A stretch of 64,000 nt of DNA, taken from Shewanella sp. NIFS-20-20. Its GTDB lineage: Bacteria; Pseudomonadota; Gammaproteobacteria; Enterobacterales; Shewanellaceae. The notes below the pieces were generated by a model. That model did not search any database. It saw only the letters and a program-made list of their open reading frames with translations, and was not told the DNA's origin. Each line of letters opens with the position of its first letter. The first letter of the stretch is position 1. The stretch lies in contig NZ_JAHUTT010000009.1 of assembly GCF_019209865.1 (NCBI RefSeq), positions 32,317 to 96,316 on the forward strand, read 5' to 3'. Shown piece by piece: positions 35,765 through 45,251 of the stretch. The position numbers and the translations under genes are program-made.

Positions 35765-37030
35765 ATGACAGCACCTATGTTATCAGTCCCACAGAAGGGC
35801 GATACTCTCGAGTTGTGGTTGGAGTATATTCTGGCGATGCACCCCATTGAAATTGATATGGGGCTAACGCGGGTTGCCCAAGTGGCTCAACGCCTTGGGG
35901 TGAACCAGTTTACTGAGACCAAGGTGATCACGGTCGCCGGTACTAATGGTAAAGGGACCACTTGTGCCATGTTAGCCAGCGTGCTTGGCATCGCAGGTTA
36001 CAGCGTAGGTGTGTACAGTTCGCCTCATTTATTACGTTACAACGAGCGCATCAATATCAATGGTCAAGATGTCAGTGATCAGCAATTGCTCGATGCCTTT
36101 GTTTTGATAGAAAGTGCGCGAGCAGAGTTATCGCTGACCTTTTTTGAATTTGCGACCTTAGCTGCTTTAGTTATTTTTAAGCAGCAAGAAGTCGAGGTCA
36201 TGGTGTTAGAGGTCGGCTTAGGCGGTCGCTTAGATGCCACCAATATTATCGATGCCGATGTGAGTGCGGTGACAGCAATTGACCTTGATCATCAAGAATA
36301 CTTGGGTGACACCCGCGAACTCGTGGGCCGTGAAAAGGCGGGCATTTTTCGTGCTCAACGTCCGGCGGTGTGTGGCGATGCCAACGCGCCACAATCTATC
36401 AGCGCAGTGGCCCGTGAGCTCGGCGCGCAATTACGACAAGTGGGTCAAGATTTTAGTTACCAGCAGCATGGACAGCACTTTGATTATCAAGGCAGTCAAT
36501 GGCACTGGCAGGGGCTGCCCGTCCCCCAGTTGCCGCTAGCGAATGCCGCCACAGCATTGGCGGTTCTTGAGTCATTATTTCCCGATTTATCGCGCGATGC
36601 TATCTGCCAAGGCTTGAGTCAAGCCAAATTGGCTGGGCGCTTTGAGTGCGTGGCGACATCCCCGTTAACTTACGTTGATGTGGCGCATAACCCGCACGCC
36701 GCGCGATACTTGGCCAGCAAGTTGAGAGAACTCCCAGCTCAACGGGTTATCGCCTTGTGTGGCATGTTGAAAGATAAAGATATTAAAGGGGTTCTTGATT
36801 GTCTCGCACCTGTGGTCGACAACTGGTACCTTATTGATATTGATAATCCGCGCGGTGCGAGCGCTCTAGATCTGCAGCGATATTTGACCACTGCGCAATG
36901 GCAAACTTGCGCAGATGTTGCCAGCGCTTGGCAAAGGATCCGTCAGCAATGGCAAGTCGGGGATGTTGTCATCGTTTTTGGTTCGTTTTATACCGTTGCC
37001 GCATTTAATTCTGTGTTAGAAGGGAAATAG
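35765..37030 (+). CDS. folC: dihydrofolate synthase / folylpolyglutamate synthase
   Basis: A bifunctional ATP-dependent ligase of 421 residues, related to the Mur ligases. It joins glutamate to dihydropteroate and extends polyglutamate tails. The P-loop is VAGTNGKGTTCAML (about 58-71), followed by SSPHLLRYNERI and VLEVGLGGRLDATN; the C-terminal region contains LCGMLKDKDI. Normal length. It follows truA directly; in most gammaproteobacteria accD lies between them. Downstream genes dedD-like, cvpA and purF follow in the standard order. Confidence 0.97.
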   Translation: MTAPMLSVPQKGDTLELWLEYILAMHPIEIDMGLTRVAQVAQRLGVNQFTETKVITVAGTNGKGTTCAMLASVLGIAGYSVGVYSSPHLLRYNERININGQDVSDQQLLDAFVLIESARAELSLTFFEFATLAALVIFKQQEVEVMVLEVGLGGRLDATNIIDADVSAVTAIDLDHQEYLGDTRELVGREKAGIFRAQRPAVCGDANAPQSISAVARELGAQLRQVGQDFSYQQHGQHFDYQGSQWHWQGLPVPQLPLANAATALAVLESLFPDLSRDAICQGLSQAKLAGRFECVATSPLTYVDVAHNPHAARYLASKLRELPAQRVIALCGMLKDKDIKGVLDCLAPVVDNWYLIDIDNPRGASALDLQRYLTTAQWQTCADVASAWQRIRQQWQVGDVVIVFGSFYTVAAFNSVLEGK

Positions 37031-37032
37031 TT

Positions 37033-37581
37033 TTGTCCAATCAGTTTCACAATCGTCTGGTGGGAACCATAGTCTTGGTGGCATTAGGGGTGATTTTTTT
37101 ACCGGATATTTTGGATGGTAAACAGCACCAAGAGCAAGAAACCTTTGCCGAGATCCCGTTGCGTCCGCAATCGCAAACCGCTCCTGCTGCGCTAGAGATA
37201 GCAGAAATTACCCCAATCTATAGCGAGGACGAGGGCGAGGGCACCGAGGTGGTTGAACCGAGCCCGGCCGAAGTTAAGCCTGAGGTGTCAGTCATTGAGC
37301 CGGCACCAACGCCAGCGCCCGCCATCAGTGCCAAAGCGGGTTGGACCTTGCAATTAGGCAGTTTCGCCAATGCCAAAAATGTCAATGTACTGGTGTCACA
37401 GCTGCGTGAAGCGGGTTTTGCGACCTATACCTTCCCAGCCAAAGCTGTCGATGGCCAGTTAACAAAAGTCTTTGTTGGGCCCGAGATCAATCGAGATAAA
37501 TTAATCACGATACAAGCTAAGGTTCATAAACTGACTGATCTTAAGGGGCGCATAGTCAATTATGATCCGATCCAAGGGTAA
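37033..37581 (+). CDS. dedD: SPOR domain protein (DedD-like)
   Basis: A 182-residue protein with an N-terminal membrane anchor (about 10-28, IVLVALGVIFLPDIL), a Pro/Glu-rich linker, and a C-terminal SPOR domain (about 105-182; WTLQLGSFANAKNVNVLVSQL). SPOR domains bind denuded septal peptidoglycan, and DedD helps constriction. The TTG start is supported by AGGGAAA a few bases upstream and immediately follows folC. The folC-dedD-cvpA order is conserved. Confidence 0.9.
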   Translation: MSNQFHNRLVGTIVLVALGVIFLPDILDGKQHQEQETFAEIPLRPQSQTAPAALEIAEITPIYSEDEGEGTEVVEPSPAEVKPEVSVIEPAPTPAPAISAKAGWTLQLGSFANAKNVNVLVSQLREAGFATYTFPAKAVDGQLTKVFVGPEINRDKLITIQAKVHKLTDLKGRIVNYDPIQG

Positions 37582-37706
37582 GATCATCCGTTAGCATGAC
37601 AGGGGATTGTTTCCTCTACGGATAATTCATTTTCTGGGGGTGAGAAACAGTAACTTCTCTGTTATCATCCCGCCGACTTCATTTGCTGCATCGGATAGCA
37701 TATTTT

Positions 37707-38192
37707 ATGGTTTGGATTGATTACGCCATTATCGCCATCGTTGGTTTATCGACACTGATCAGTTTGATCCGTGGTTTTGCCAAAGAGGCCATGTCTTTAG
37801 TTGTTTGGTTTGTCGCCTTCTTTGTTGCCAGTGAATTTTATCAACCGCTGGCACTGCATCTTACGCAATTACAGGATGAATTCTTACGCAATGGCGTTGC
37901 TATCGCCATTTTGTTTGTGTGTACCTTAATTGTCGGCGCGTTGATTAATTACTTGTTGGGACAATTAGTGTCTAAAACCGGTCTGTCTGGTACCGACAGA
38001 GTCTTAGGTTTATGTTTTGGCGCCTTACGCGGCGCACTGATTGTCAGTGCCATATTATTTTTCTTGGATGCTTTTACTGGGGCACCAGCGACTTTGTGGT
38101 GGCAGGATTCAGTATTAGTGCCTGAATTTGGGGTAGTGATCCAATGGTTCTTTAATTACCTAGAATCGACCTCAAGCTTTGTACCTACATAA
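37707..38192 (+). CDS. cvpA: CvpA family membrane protein
   Basis: A 161-residue inner-membrane protein with four hydrophobic segments. The starting sequence MVWIDYAIIAIVGLSTLISLIRGF and the LIVGALINYLLG and GTDRVLGLCFGALRG segments are typical of CvpA. In E. coli it is needed for colicin V export and precedes purF, as here. The start is chosen to match family N-termini. It is probably co-transcribed with purF 43 bases downstream. Confidence 0.93.
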   Translation: MVWIDYAIIAIVGLSTLISLIRGFAKEAMSLVVWFVAFFVASEFYQPLALHLTQLQDEFLRNGVAIAILFVCTLIVGALINYLLGQLVSKTGLSGTDRVLGLCFGALRGALIVSAILFFLDAFTGAPATLWWQDSVLVPEFGVVIQWFFNYLESTSSFVPT

Positions 38193-38235
38193 TAAAAATA
38201 GAATTTCGAACATCTTACAATGAGGATACTTACCC

Positions 38236-39750
38236 ATGTGTGGTATTGTTGGAATAGTTGGCTCGACGGCGGTTAATCAAACGATTTATGATGCTTTGAC
38301 AGTGTTACAACATCGAGGCCAAGATGCCGCAGGTATCGTGACTGTTGATGGCTCTGCCTTTCGTTTACGTAAAGCGAATGGACTCGTGCGTGATGTGTTT
38401 GAACCTAAACACATGCAACGACTCCAAGGTAATTCAGGGATAGGTCATGTGCGTTACCCTACCGCAGGTAGCTCAAGTGCCTCAGAAGCCCAACCTTTCT
38501 ACGTAAACTCTCCCTTCGGTATTTCCCTCGCTCATAATGGTAATCTAACCAACACGATTGAATTAGTCGATGCGCTTGTGAATAAGCGGCGTCATGTCAA
38601 TACAACGTCCGATTCAGAAGTATTACTCAATTTACTGGCGGATGAATTACAACAAACCCAGGGCTTAATTTTATCTGAGCAAGAAGTGTTTACCGCCGTG
38701 TCGCATCTGCATAGTCAAGTCCGTGGTGCTTATGCTGTGGTGGCGATGATCATTGGTCAAGGCTTGTTGGCGTTCCGCGATCCCTTTGGCATTCGACCGT
38801 TAGTCTTAGGCAAACATGAAACGGAACAGGGCACCGAGTATATGGTGGCCTCTGAAAGTGTTGCGTTAGATGCGGTGGGTTTTGAAGTCATCCGAGATGT
38901 GGCCCCAGGTGAGGCGATTTACATTACTTTGGATGGTCGCTTATTTACCAGTCAGTGCGCTGAAGCGCCGAGCTATAGCCCGTGTATTTTTGAGTATGTG
39001 TACTTTGCGCGCCCCGACTCCACCTTAGATAAAGTGTCGGTATATGCGAGCCGCGTGAACATGGGCACCTACCTTGGTAAGAAGATTAAAAAGGAGTGGT
39101 TCGATCACGATATCGATGTGGTCATTCCTATTCCTGAAACCTCCTGTGATATTGCCTTAGAAATCGCCCGCGAAATGGATTTACCTTACCGTCAAGGTTT
39201 TGTTAAAAACCGTTATATTGGCCGGACCTTTATCATGCCAGGCCAACAAGAGCGCAAAAAGTCGGTTCGTCGCAAACTCAATGCGATTAACACCGAATTC
39301 TATGGCAAAAATGTGTTGTTAGTGGATGACTCTATTGTGCGCGGTACCACCTCTGAGCAAATCATTGAGATGGCGAGAGAGGCCGGGGCCAATAAGGTGT
39401 ATTTTGCCTCAGCCGCCCCTGAAATCCGTTTCCCTAACGTTTATGGTATCGACATGCCGACCACCAATGAGTTGATTGCTCATGGTCGCGATGCCGATGA
39501 AATTGCCAAGCTCATTGGGGCTGATGGCATTATCTTCCAAGATTTATCGGATTTGATTGCCGCAGTTAAGCAAGAAAACCCAGATATTTCGCGCTTTGAA
39601 ACGTCAGTGTTTGATGGCAATTATATTACCAATGACGTAGACCAAGCGTATTTAGATCATTTAACTGCCTTGCGCAATGATGACTCGAAAGCCATCCGTA
39701 ACCAAGATATAGGCACCAACCTAGAGCTCCATAATGTGTGTCATCCATAA
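38236..39750 (+). CDS. purF: amidophosphoribosyltransferase
   Basis: First committed step of purine synthesis: PRPP plus glutamine gives phosphoribosylamine. The 504-residue length equals the E. coli enzyme. The glutaminase nucleophile is Cys2 (MCGIVGIVG, exposed after Met removal); the PRPP-binding loop is [14 protein letters not shown] (about 362-375). GGAT lies upstream of the ATG. No PurR-type operator was recognised in the 43-bp gap. Followed by a terminator. Confidence 0.98.
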   Translation: MCGIVGIVGSTAVNQTIYDALTVLQHRGQDAAGIVTVDGSAFRLRKANGLVRDVFEPKHMQRLQGNSGIGHVRYPTAGSSSASEAQPFYVNSPFGISLAHNGNLTNTIELVDALVNKRRHVNTTSDSEVLLNLLADELQQTQGLILSEQEVFTAVSHLHSQVRGAYAVVAMIIGQGLLAFRDPFGIRPLVLGKHETEQGTEYMVASESVALDAVGFEVIRDVAPGEAIYITLDGRLFTSQCAEAPSYSPCIFEYVYFARPDSTLDKVSVYASRVNMGTYLGKKIKKEWFDHDIDVVIPIPETSCDIALEIAREMDLPYRQGFVKNRYIGRTFIMPGQQERKKSVRRKLNAINTEFYGKNVLLVDDSIVRGTTSEQIIEMAREAGANKVYFASAAPEIRFPNVYGIDMPTTNELIAHGRDADEIAKLIGADGIIFQDLSDLIAAVKQENPDISRFETSVFDGNYITNDVDQAYLDHLTALRNDDSKAIRNQDIGTNLELHNVCHP

Positions 39751-39783
39751 CGCCTGATTGTCTCGCGGCGGATTAATCAAACA

Positions 39784-39809
39784 AACCACAGCCCAGGCTG
39801 TGGTTTTTT
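39784..39809 (+). terminator. rho-independent terminator after purF
   Basis: The stem AACCACAGCC-CA-GGCTGTGGTT with a six-T run lies 33 bases after the purF stop. Confidence 0.93.
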
Positions 39810-39868
39810 GTTGCTCAGCGCAGCATGAAACGTTAAAGTTACTGTAATTATATCCAGTGTCTGTGAGT

Positions 39869-41854
39869 ATGCGTTTATACATTGCGGAAAAACCCAGTTT
39901 AGGTCGTGCGATTGCGGATGTCTTTCCCAAGGCCGGCAAGCAACAACAAGGCTATATCACGCTAGCCAACGGTGATTGCGTCACCTGGTGTATTGGTCAT
40001 TTGTTGGAGCAAGCTCCCCCTGATAGCTATGGCGAACAATACAAGCAATGGCGAATGGCTGATTTGCCGATTTTACCCCAGCAATGGCAATTGCTCCCCA
40101 AAGCCGCCAGCAAATCCCAATTACGGGTGATTAACACCTTACTAAAGCAGGCGACCGAACTCGTCCATGCCGGCGACCCCGATAGGGAAGGGCAACTCTT
40201 AGTAGACGAAGTCTTGTCTTACTGTAAAGTGCCTAGCAGCAAGATTGCCAATGTAAAGCGGCTATTAATTAATGACTTAAACCCAAGCGCAGTTAAACAA
40301 GCATTAACTAAACTACGCAGTAACCGAGAGTTTATCCCGCTCTCCACGTCCGCATTAGCCCGCAGCCGTGCCGATTGGTTATTTGGCATGAATCTCACCC
40401 GGGCCTATACCCTTCAAGGTAAAAAAGTAGGTTATCAAGGGGTGCTATCTGTCGGACGTGTGCAAACTCCGGTGCTGGGGTTAGTCGTGCGCCGTGATGT
40501 CGACATCGAGCATTTTCGCGCCAAAGATTACTATGAGGTCGAAGCGCAATTGTGCACCGATAGCGGTGAACACTTTAGTGCGCGCTGGCAGCCCAGTGAC
40601 GCCTGTGCCCGGTATATGGATGAGGAGGGGCGGGTGATTTCTCCGCGCTTAGCCGATACCGTGGTGGCAAAAATTAGCCAGCAACCCGCTGAGGTTACCG
40701 AAGTGGAGGCCAAGGTCAAACGCCAAGCCCCACCCTTGCCCTACAGTTTATCAAGCTTACAAATTGATTGCGCCAAACGCTTTGGCATGGCTGCTAAAAC
40801 CGTACTAGATATTTGTCAGCGTTTGTATGAGCAACATAAACTGATCACCTACCCGCGTTCAGACAGTCGCTACCTGCCAGTGGCACATCATGGTGAGGCT
40901 GCCAAGGTGTTGGCTGCTATCGGCTCGAATAGCGAGGAGATGACGCCTTGGATAGATCAGGCCGATATTCGCCTGCGCTCTGCGGTGTGGAATGACGCGA
41001 AAGTTGATGCTCATCATGCGATTATCCCAACCGCCCGTCTTAGCGGCACCACCCGCTTATCTGTTGATGAATTAAAGGTCTATGGCCAAATTGCTCGGCA
41101 GTATGTCTTGCAATTTTTCGAGCCGTATCAATATCGTCACACCAAAATGAGTTTACTGATCGCCGGTGGGCTCTTTGTGGCCAAAGCTAACCAATCCTTA
41201 GTGGCGGGTTGGAAAGCGTTGATGCCGTCCAAAGAGGCCAGTTCTGATGACGACATTAAGTCGTTCTTGCCGTCTCTGAAGGTGGGGGATACCCCTTTTT
41301 GTGAGCTTGGCGTAAGGTTGGATAAGCAAACTCAGGCGCCTAAGCCATTTAATGATGCTAGCTTGCTCAGTGCCATGACCGGCATAAGCCGCTTTGTAAA
41401 TGATCCCGAGATCCGCAAAATTCTTAAAGAAACAGATGGGTTAGGCACTGAGGCTACCCGCGCCGGCATTATTGAATTATTGTTTAATCGAGGCTTTTTG
41501 GAACGTCAAGGTAAACACATTCGCGCGACCCCAGTCGGCCGCGGTTTAATCGCGAGTTTGCCCGAGCGTATCAGCCTGCCTGATATGACCGCCGTCTGGG
41601 AAAATCATTTAAGTGAAATATGTAATAAGAACATGTCGTATCAAGGGTTTATGCAGCCATTAACCGACGAGTTAACCGAGCTTATTGCCAATGCCACCAC
41701 GCTCGATACCCGCCACTTAGCCGAGGTTGCCGCTAAGATGCCTGTTAAAAAATTTACCGCCAAAAAGGCAAAACGTCAGCGGCGCACGAGTGCCACCGCA
41801 AAAACACGAAGCAAATCGACCAGTAAACAGGCTTCCACTCGGGGCACACATTAG
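39869..41854 (+). CDS. topB: DNA topoisomerase III
   Basis: A type IA topoisomerase of 661 residues that decatenates DNA. The Toprim domain at the N-terminus has EKPSLGRAIADVF and the acidic HAGDPDREGQLLVDE motif (about 98-112). The catalytic tyrosine lies in KLITYPRSDSRYLP (near 330). The C-terminus is a Lys/Arg-rich tail, without zinc ribbons, as in E. coli TopB. I choose the ATG giving MRLYIAEKPSLG; a GTG four codons earlier is possible. It is convergent with trhO, separated by only 38 bases. Confidence 0.95.
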   Translation: MRLYIAEKPSLGRAIADVFPKAGKQQQGYITLANGDCVTWCIGHLLEQAPPDSYGEQYKQWRMADLPILPQQWQLLPKAASKSQLRVINTLLKQATELVHAGDPDREGQLLVDEVLSYCKVPSSKIANVKRLLINDLNPSAVKQALTKLRSNREFIPLSTSALARSRADWLFGMNLTRAYTLQGKKVGYQGVLSVGRVQTPVLGLVVRRDVDIEHFRAKDYYEVEAQLCTDSGEHFSARWQPSDACARYMDEEGRVISPRLADTVVAKISQQPAEVTEVEAKVKRQAPPLPYSLSSLQIDCAKRFGMAAKTVLDICQRLYEQHKLITYPRSDSRYLPVAHHGEAAKVLAAIGSNSEEMTPWIDQADIRLRSAVWNDAKVDAHHAIIPTARLSGTTRLSVDELKVYGQIARQYVLQFFEPYQYRHTKMSLLIAGGLFVAKANQSLVAGWKALMPSKEASSDDDIKSFLPSLKVGDTPFCELGVRLDKQTQAPKPFNDASLLSAMTGISRFVNDPEIRKILKETDGLGTEATRAGIIELLFNRGFLERQGKHIRATPVGRGLIASLPERISLPDMTAVWENHLSEICNKNMSYQGFMQPLTDELTELIANATTLDTRHLAEVAAKMPVKKFTAKKAKRQRRTSATAKTRSKSTSKQASTRGTH

Positions 41855-41892
41855 GGCAACGTTGTATGCCCTAAGGCTGAGTTGTTCTCTAG

Positions 41893-42894
41893 TTATAACG
41901 CCGTATCTTGGTGTGAATCGTCGGCAGTTTGGTTTTGTTTACGTTGACTTTTTTCGGCGCGGCGCTGTTCAATTACTTGCTTTACATCGCTGCCAAGATG
42001 ACATTCACCTCGTGCTTTAGCGAGGTTAATTTGCCGTTCACGCTCCACAAAACGCTGTCGTTGGCTCGAGCTGATGGTATCGATGCAGTGAGGGCAGCTC
42101 ACCCCTTGTTCGTATGACTCGGCGGCTTTATCGGCTTGAGTAATTGGCATTCGACAAGCATTACACTGATCATATTGGCCGCGGCTTAAGTCATGGGTGA
42201 CCGCCACCCGGTTGTCAAACACGAAACATTCTCCCTGCCAGCGGCTATTTTCAACCGGCATTTGCTCTAGATAACTTAATATGCCGCCTTCGAGGTGATA
42301 GACCTCTTCAAAACCTTGCTGCTTGAGATAGGCGGTCGATTTTTCGCAGCGAATACCCCCGGTACAAAACATCGCCACTTTTTTGTGTTTGGCCGAGTCT
42401 AATTGCGATTTCACAAACTCGGGGAACTCTCTAAAGGTGTTAGTGTGAGGGTTAATCGCATTCTTAAAGCTACCGATTTGGATTTCATAGTCATTACGGG
42501 TGTCAATCACCAATACCTCTGGGTCATCGATAAGTCGATCCCAGTCTTGGGGTTTGACATAGGTGCCAACGACTTTTAACGGATCGATGCCTTCAACTCC
42601 CAAGGTCACAATTTCTTTTTTGAGCTTAACCTTAGTGCGGTAAAATGGCATATCGTCATGATACGAACATTTATAATTAATGTTGGCTAGCCCCGCTTGT
42701 TGCTCGAGCCAAGCCAAGAGCGCATCAATGGCGGTTTGGCAGCCCGCCACCGTGCCGTTAATGCCTTCACTGGCCAATAGTAAGGTACCTTTAATTTGTT
42801 GCTGTTGCATGGTGGCAAGTAAAGCTGGTTGTAATTGCGCATAGTGAGGGAGGGCAACAAATTTATATAAAGCACAAACGACAATGCGTGACAT
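41893..42894 (-). CDS. trhO: tRNA uridine(34) hydroxylase TrhO (rhodanese-like)
   Basis: A 333-residue protein of the YceA/TrhO family, which makes 5-hydroxyuridine at position 34 of certain tRNAs. The N-terminal ferredoxin-like region is followed by a rhodanese domain (about 125-220) with catalytic Cys in [12 protein letters not shown], then a Cys-rich segment ([12 protein letters not shown]) and a basic, charged tail. The start at 42894 is supported by AGGTG a few bases upstream and matches the family's [13 protein letters not shown]-terminus. Confidence 0.94.
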   Translation of the reverse strand: MSRIVVCALYKFVALPHYAQLQPALLATMQQQQIKGTLLLASEGINGTVAGCQTAIDALLAWLEQQAGLANINYKCSYHDDMPFYRTKVKLKKEIVTLGVEGIDPLKVVGTYVKPQDWDRLIDDPEVLVIDTRNDYEIQIGSFKNAINPHTNTFREFPEFVKSQLDSAKHKKVAMFCTGGIRCEKSTAYLKQQGFEEVYHLEGGILSYLEQMPVENSRWQGECFVFDNRVAVTHDLSRGQYDQCNACRMPITQADKAAESYEQGVSCPHCIDTISSSQRQRFVERERQINLAKARGECHLGSDVKQVIEQRRAEKSQRKQNQTADDSHQDTAL

Positions 42895-43260
42895 AAACAC
42901 CTCATTTGCTGGCTGAAGCTTCATCTTCAGTGCAAATTATTAAGATAGGGATGGGGATAAAGTCGAATTGTACGCTAATTCGCGCGGGGTAAACAGATAG
43001 TAAAAATAGGGTTATAGCAATGTGGTCACCTTAACTTTCATGGTATTGGGTTGGCGGTATCCCAGATGATCGTGATGAGTCATGACCTTTGAGATCACCA
43101 TTACCGGCTCTAACCTTGGCAATGTGTTCAGCTTTACTGCCTATTTTTCTGATATTAAGCAAAAATCGTGTCTGAATTAATCGAGATCAAGGTAAACACC
43201 CAAGAAAATGCACTATGTTAGTGGCATAATTGACAGATGGACTCCACTGAGAAACAGCAC
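42895..43260. other. divergent intergenic region trhO / ycbL-like
   Basis: This 366-bp gap holds the two divergent promoters. I find no credible ORF or RNA. The clearest motif is an FNR-type inverted repeat at 43177-43190, listed separately. CATAAT near 43223 could be a -10 element for the plus-strand gene. Confidence 0.5.
43177..43190. promoter_or_regulatory. possible FNR/EtrA box upstream of the YcbL-type hydrolase
   Basis: TTAATCGAGATCAA differs from the FNR consensus TTGATnnnnATCAA at one position. It is centred about 78 bases before the ATG at 43261. In Shewanella the FNR homologue is EtrA. Single-site evidence only. Confidence 0.35.
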
Positions 43261-43905
43261 ATGAAATACGTCACCATCCCCGTTACTCCTTTTCAGCAAA
43301 ATTGCAGTTTGATTTGGTGTGAAGCGACCAAGGAAGCCGCGGTAATAGATCCGGGTGGTAACGTTGAACGCATCATCGAACGTATTGAAAAAGAGCAATT
43401 GACGTTAACTATGATCTTGTTAACCCATGGCCATATTGATCATGTGGGAGGTGCGAAAGCGCTGGCTGATTTGACGGGCGTCGACATCATTGGTCCCCAT
43501 AAGGACGATGAATTTTGGTTAGAAAACTTACCGAAACAGAGCCAGAATTTTGGCTTTGCGGCCACGGAAGCCTTTGTACCTCACCGTTACCTTGAGCAAG
43601 ATGATTTACTCCATGTCGGCCATCAACAACTTAAGGTGTTGCATTGCCCAGGTCACACGCCTGGACATGTGGTATTCCACCATCAAGCAAGCCAGTTGGC
43701 TTGGGTCGGCGATGTGATTTTTAGAGGCTCGATTGGCCGCACCGATTTTCCGGGCTCGAGTCACGCCGATCTGATAGCGTCAATTACTCAAAGATTATGG
43801 CCACTTGGCAATGACGTCACCTTTGTGCCAGGGCATGGCCCGATCTCAACCGTGGGTGAAGAGCGAAAGCACAACCCGTTTGTGGCCGACCAATTGTTAG
43901 ATTAA
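43261..43905 (+). CDS. MBL-fold metallo-hydrolase (YcbL / glyoxalase II-like)
   Basis: A 214-residue metallo-beta-lactamase-fold hydrolase. The metal motif is THGHIDHVGG (about 56-65), with further ligands in HCPGHTPGHVV, WVGDVIF and FVPGHGP. It closely resembles E. coli YcbL, a glyoxalase II-type thioesterase lacking the large C-terminal domain of GloB; the physiological substrate is unproven. The ATG at 43261 matches the family N-terminus. Its stop codon overlaps the stop of the converging diguanylate cyclase gene. Confidence 0.92.
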   Translation: MKYVTIPVTPFQQNCSLIWCEATKEAAVIDPGGNVERIIERIEKEQLTLTMILLTHGHIDHVGGAKALADLTGVDIIGPHKDDEFWLENLPKQSQNFGFAATEAFVPHRYLEQDDLLHVGHQQLKVLHCPGHTPGHVVFHHQASQLAWVGDVIFRGSIGRTDFPGSSHADLIASITQRLWPLGNDVTFVPGHGPISTVGEERKHNPFVADQLLD

Positions 43906-45251
43906 GTGCTGCGTTTGCTCTGAGGAAAGCTAAAGACATTATCTTCAGGGCTAACTTCTTTGGCAAAAGCAACCGCACTTAATTGACCGGCTCTGTTCTT
44001 TTTAGCTCGGTACATAGCGCTGTCAGCTTTCTGAAGCAATTCAAACAAATGAGTGCCATCATCAGGGTATCTACTGACACCTAAGCTGGCACCCAGTTGC
44101 ACTTGGATCCCATTAAACTCCATGGTGTCTTCAATGAGCGTGACCAGCTTGGTTAACTGCGCTGGCAAGGCGCCAGGGGTATCTTTGTTTTCCAGCCAAA
44201 GCACAAATTCATCACCGCCAAAGCGGCCAATAAGATCTGATTTACGCAAGTTCAGGCTTAAGCGGGTGCTTAACTGTTGCAGTACCAAGTCACCAAATTG
44301 ATGACCATGAGTGTCATTAATCGGTTTAAACTCATTCAGATCGATAAACACAACTGCGCCTTTTTTATCATCCCGATGACAGCGTTCAAGGGCAATGTTC
44401 AAGGATTGCTCAAATGCATTTCGGGACAATAAGCCACATAAATCATCGTGCTCGGCCAAGTATTGTAATTGTTCGGCTTGTTCTTGCAGCGCTTGGGTTT
44501 TGCGGCGAATTACAACCTCAAGTTCACCTTTTAGCATTGTGGTTTGCTGGAGGTTCTTGCGCATTTGATTAAAATGGTTGGTTAAAAATCCTAATTCATC
44601 TTGATATTGGCTCGATACCGTTTTTGATAACTCACCGCAAGCGACTTGCTTCACGCCTAAGGTTAATGAGCGAATGCCGACATCAAATCGTTTCAATATC
44701 AATATCGAGATAGTGCTAATCAACAAGGTAAATAGGAGTAAGATACCGCCATTGAGATACACCAATTGCAGTTGATATTGACGATGCTGGCCGATGACAT
44801 GGCGCTTATAATGATAAATGCTTTCTCGGAGTGATTGAATGGCCATATTTAAATTAGACTGCAACATCAATTCCCCTTGTTGCCCCAACTTGCCCAACTC
44901 TTTCTGTTGCTGACTTAATGACAGCAGGTTTCTGATTTGAGCAATATCGCGTCCAAGAATAGCTAAATCATTGCGGACAATCACATCGTCTCGCGGGATC
45001 TTATGCAGTGACACTTCAAGTTGTGACAGTCCGGCTAGGTTGAAGCTAATCTCATCAGGGTTATTAAAATTGGTGAGCGCCCATAAGTTATTGGCGAGGG
45101 TATCCACTTGATTTCCCAAGGCCAAAATCTGTTCCATTTGATGGCTGGCATGTTGCTCCGTATGCACTTGCTTGAGTAAGGCGGCCAGTAACAGGCCGGT
45201 TAAGCCAATACTGAAAATGATTAAGAGCCGTAACTGTTGGACTATCTTCAT
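43902..45251 (-). CDS. membrane diguanylate cyclase (HAMP-GGDEF)
   Basis: A 449-residue protein: transmembrane helix (about 6-26), a helical periplasmic segment of about 135 residues, a second transmembrane helix (about 165-187), a HAMP domain, coiled coil (about 235-270) and GGDEF domain (about 270-430) with intact GGDEF near 342. No EAL domain, so it should synthesise c-di-GMP. Its start overlaps the stop of the upstream solute-binding protein gene (ATGA), pointing to a two-gene signalling unit in which the binding protein may report a ligand to the sensor's periplasmic helices. Confidence 0.92.
   Translation of the reverse strand: MKIVQQLRLLIIFSIGLTGLLLAALLKQVHTEQHASHQMEQILALGNQVDTLANNLWALTNFNNPDEISFNLAGLSQLEVSLHKIPRDDVIVRNDLAILGRDIAQIRNLLSLSQQQKELGKLGQQGELMLQSNLNMAIQSLRESIYHYKRHVIGQHRQYQLQLVYLNGGILLLFTLLISTISILILKRFDVGIRSLTLGVKQVACGELSKTVSSQYQDELGFLTNHFNQMRKNLQQTTMLKGELEVVIRRKTQALQEQAEQLQYLAEHDDLCGLLSRNAFEQSLNIALERCHRDDKKGAVVFIDLNEFKPINDTHGHQFGDLVLQQLSTRLSLNLRKSDLIGRFGGDEFVLWLENKDTPGALPAQLTKLVTLIEDTMEFNGIQVQLGASLGVSRYPDDGTHLFELLQKADSAMYRAKKNRAGQLSAVAFAKEVSPEDNVFSFPQSKRST

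Noticed and set aside
41851..41873. AGGGCA/TGCCCT stem between topB and trhO as a terminator
   Set aside because: Only six pairs and no following T tract on either strand.
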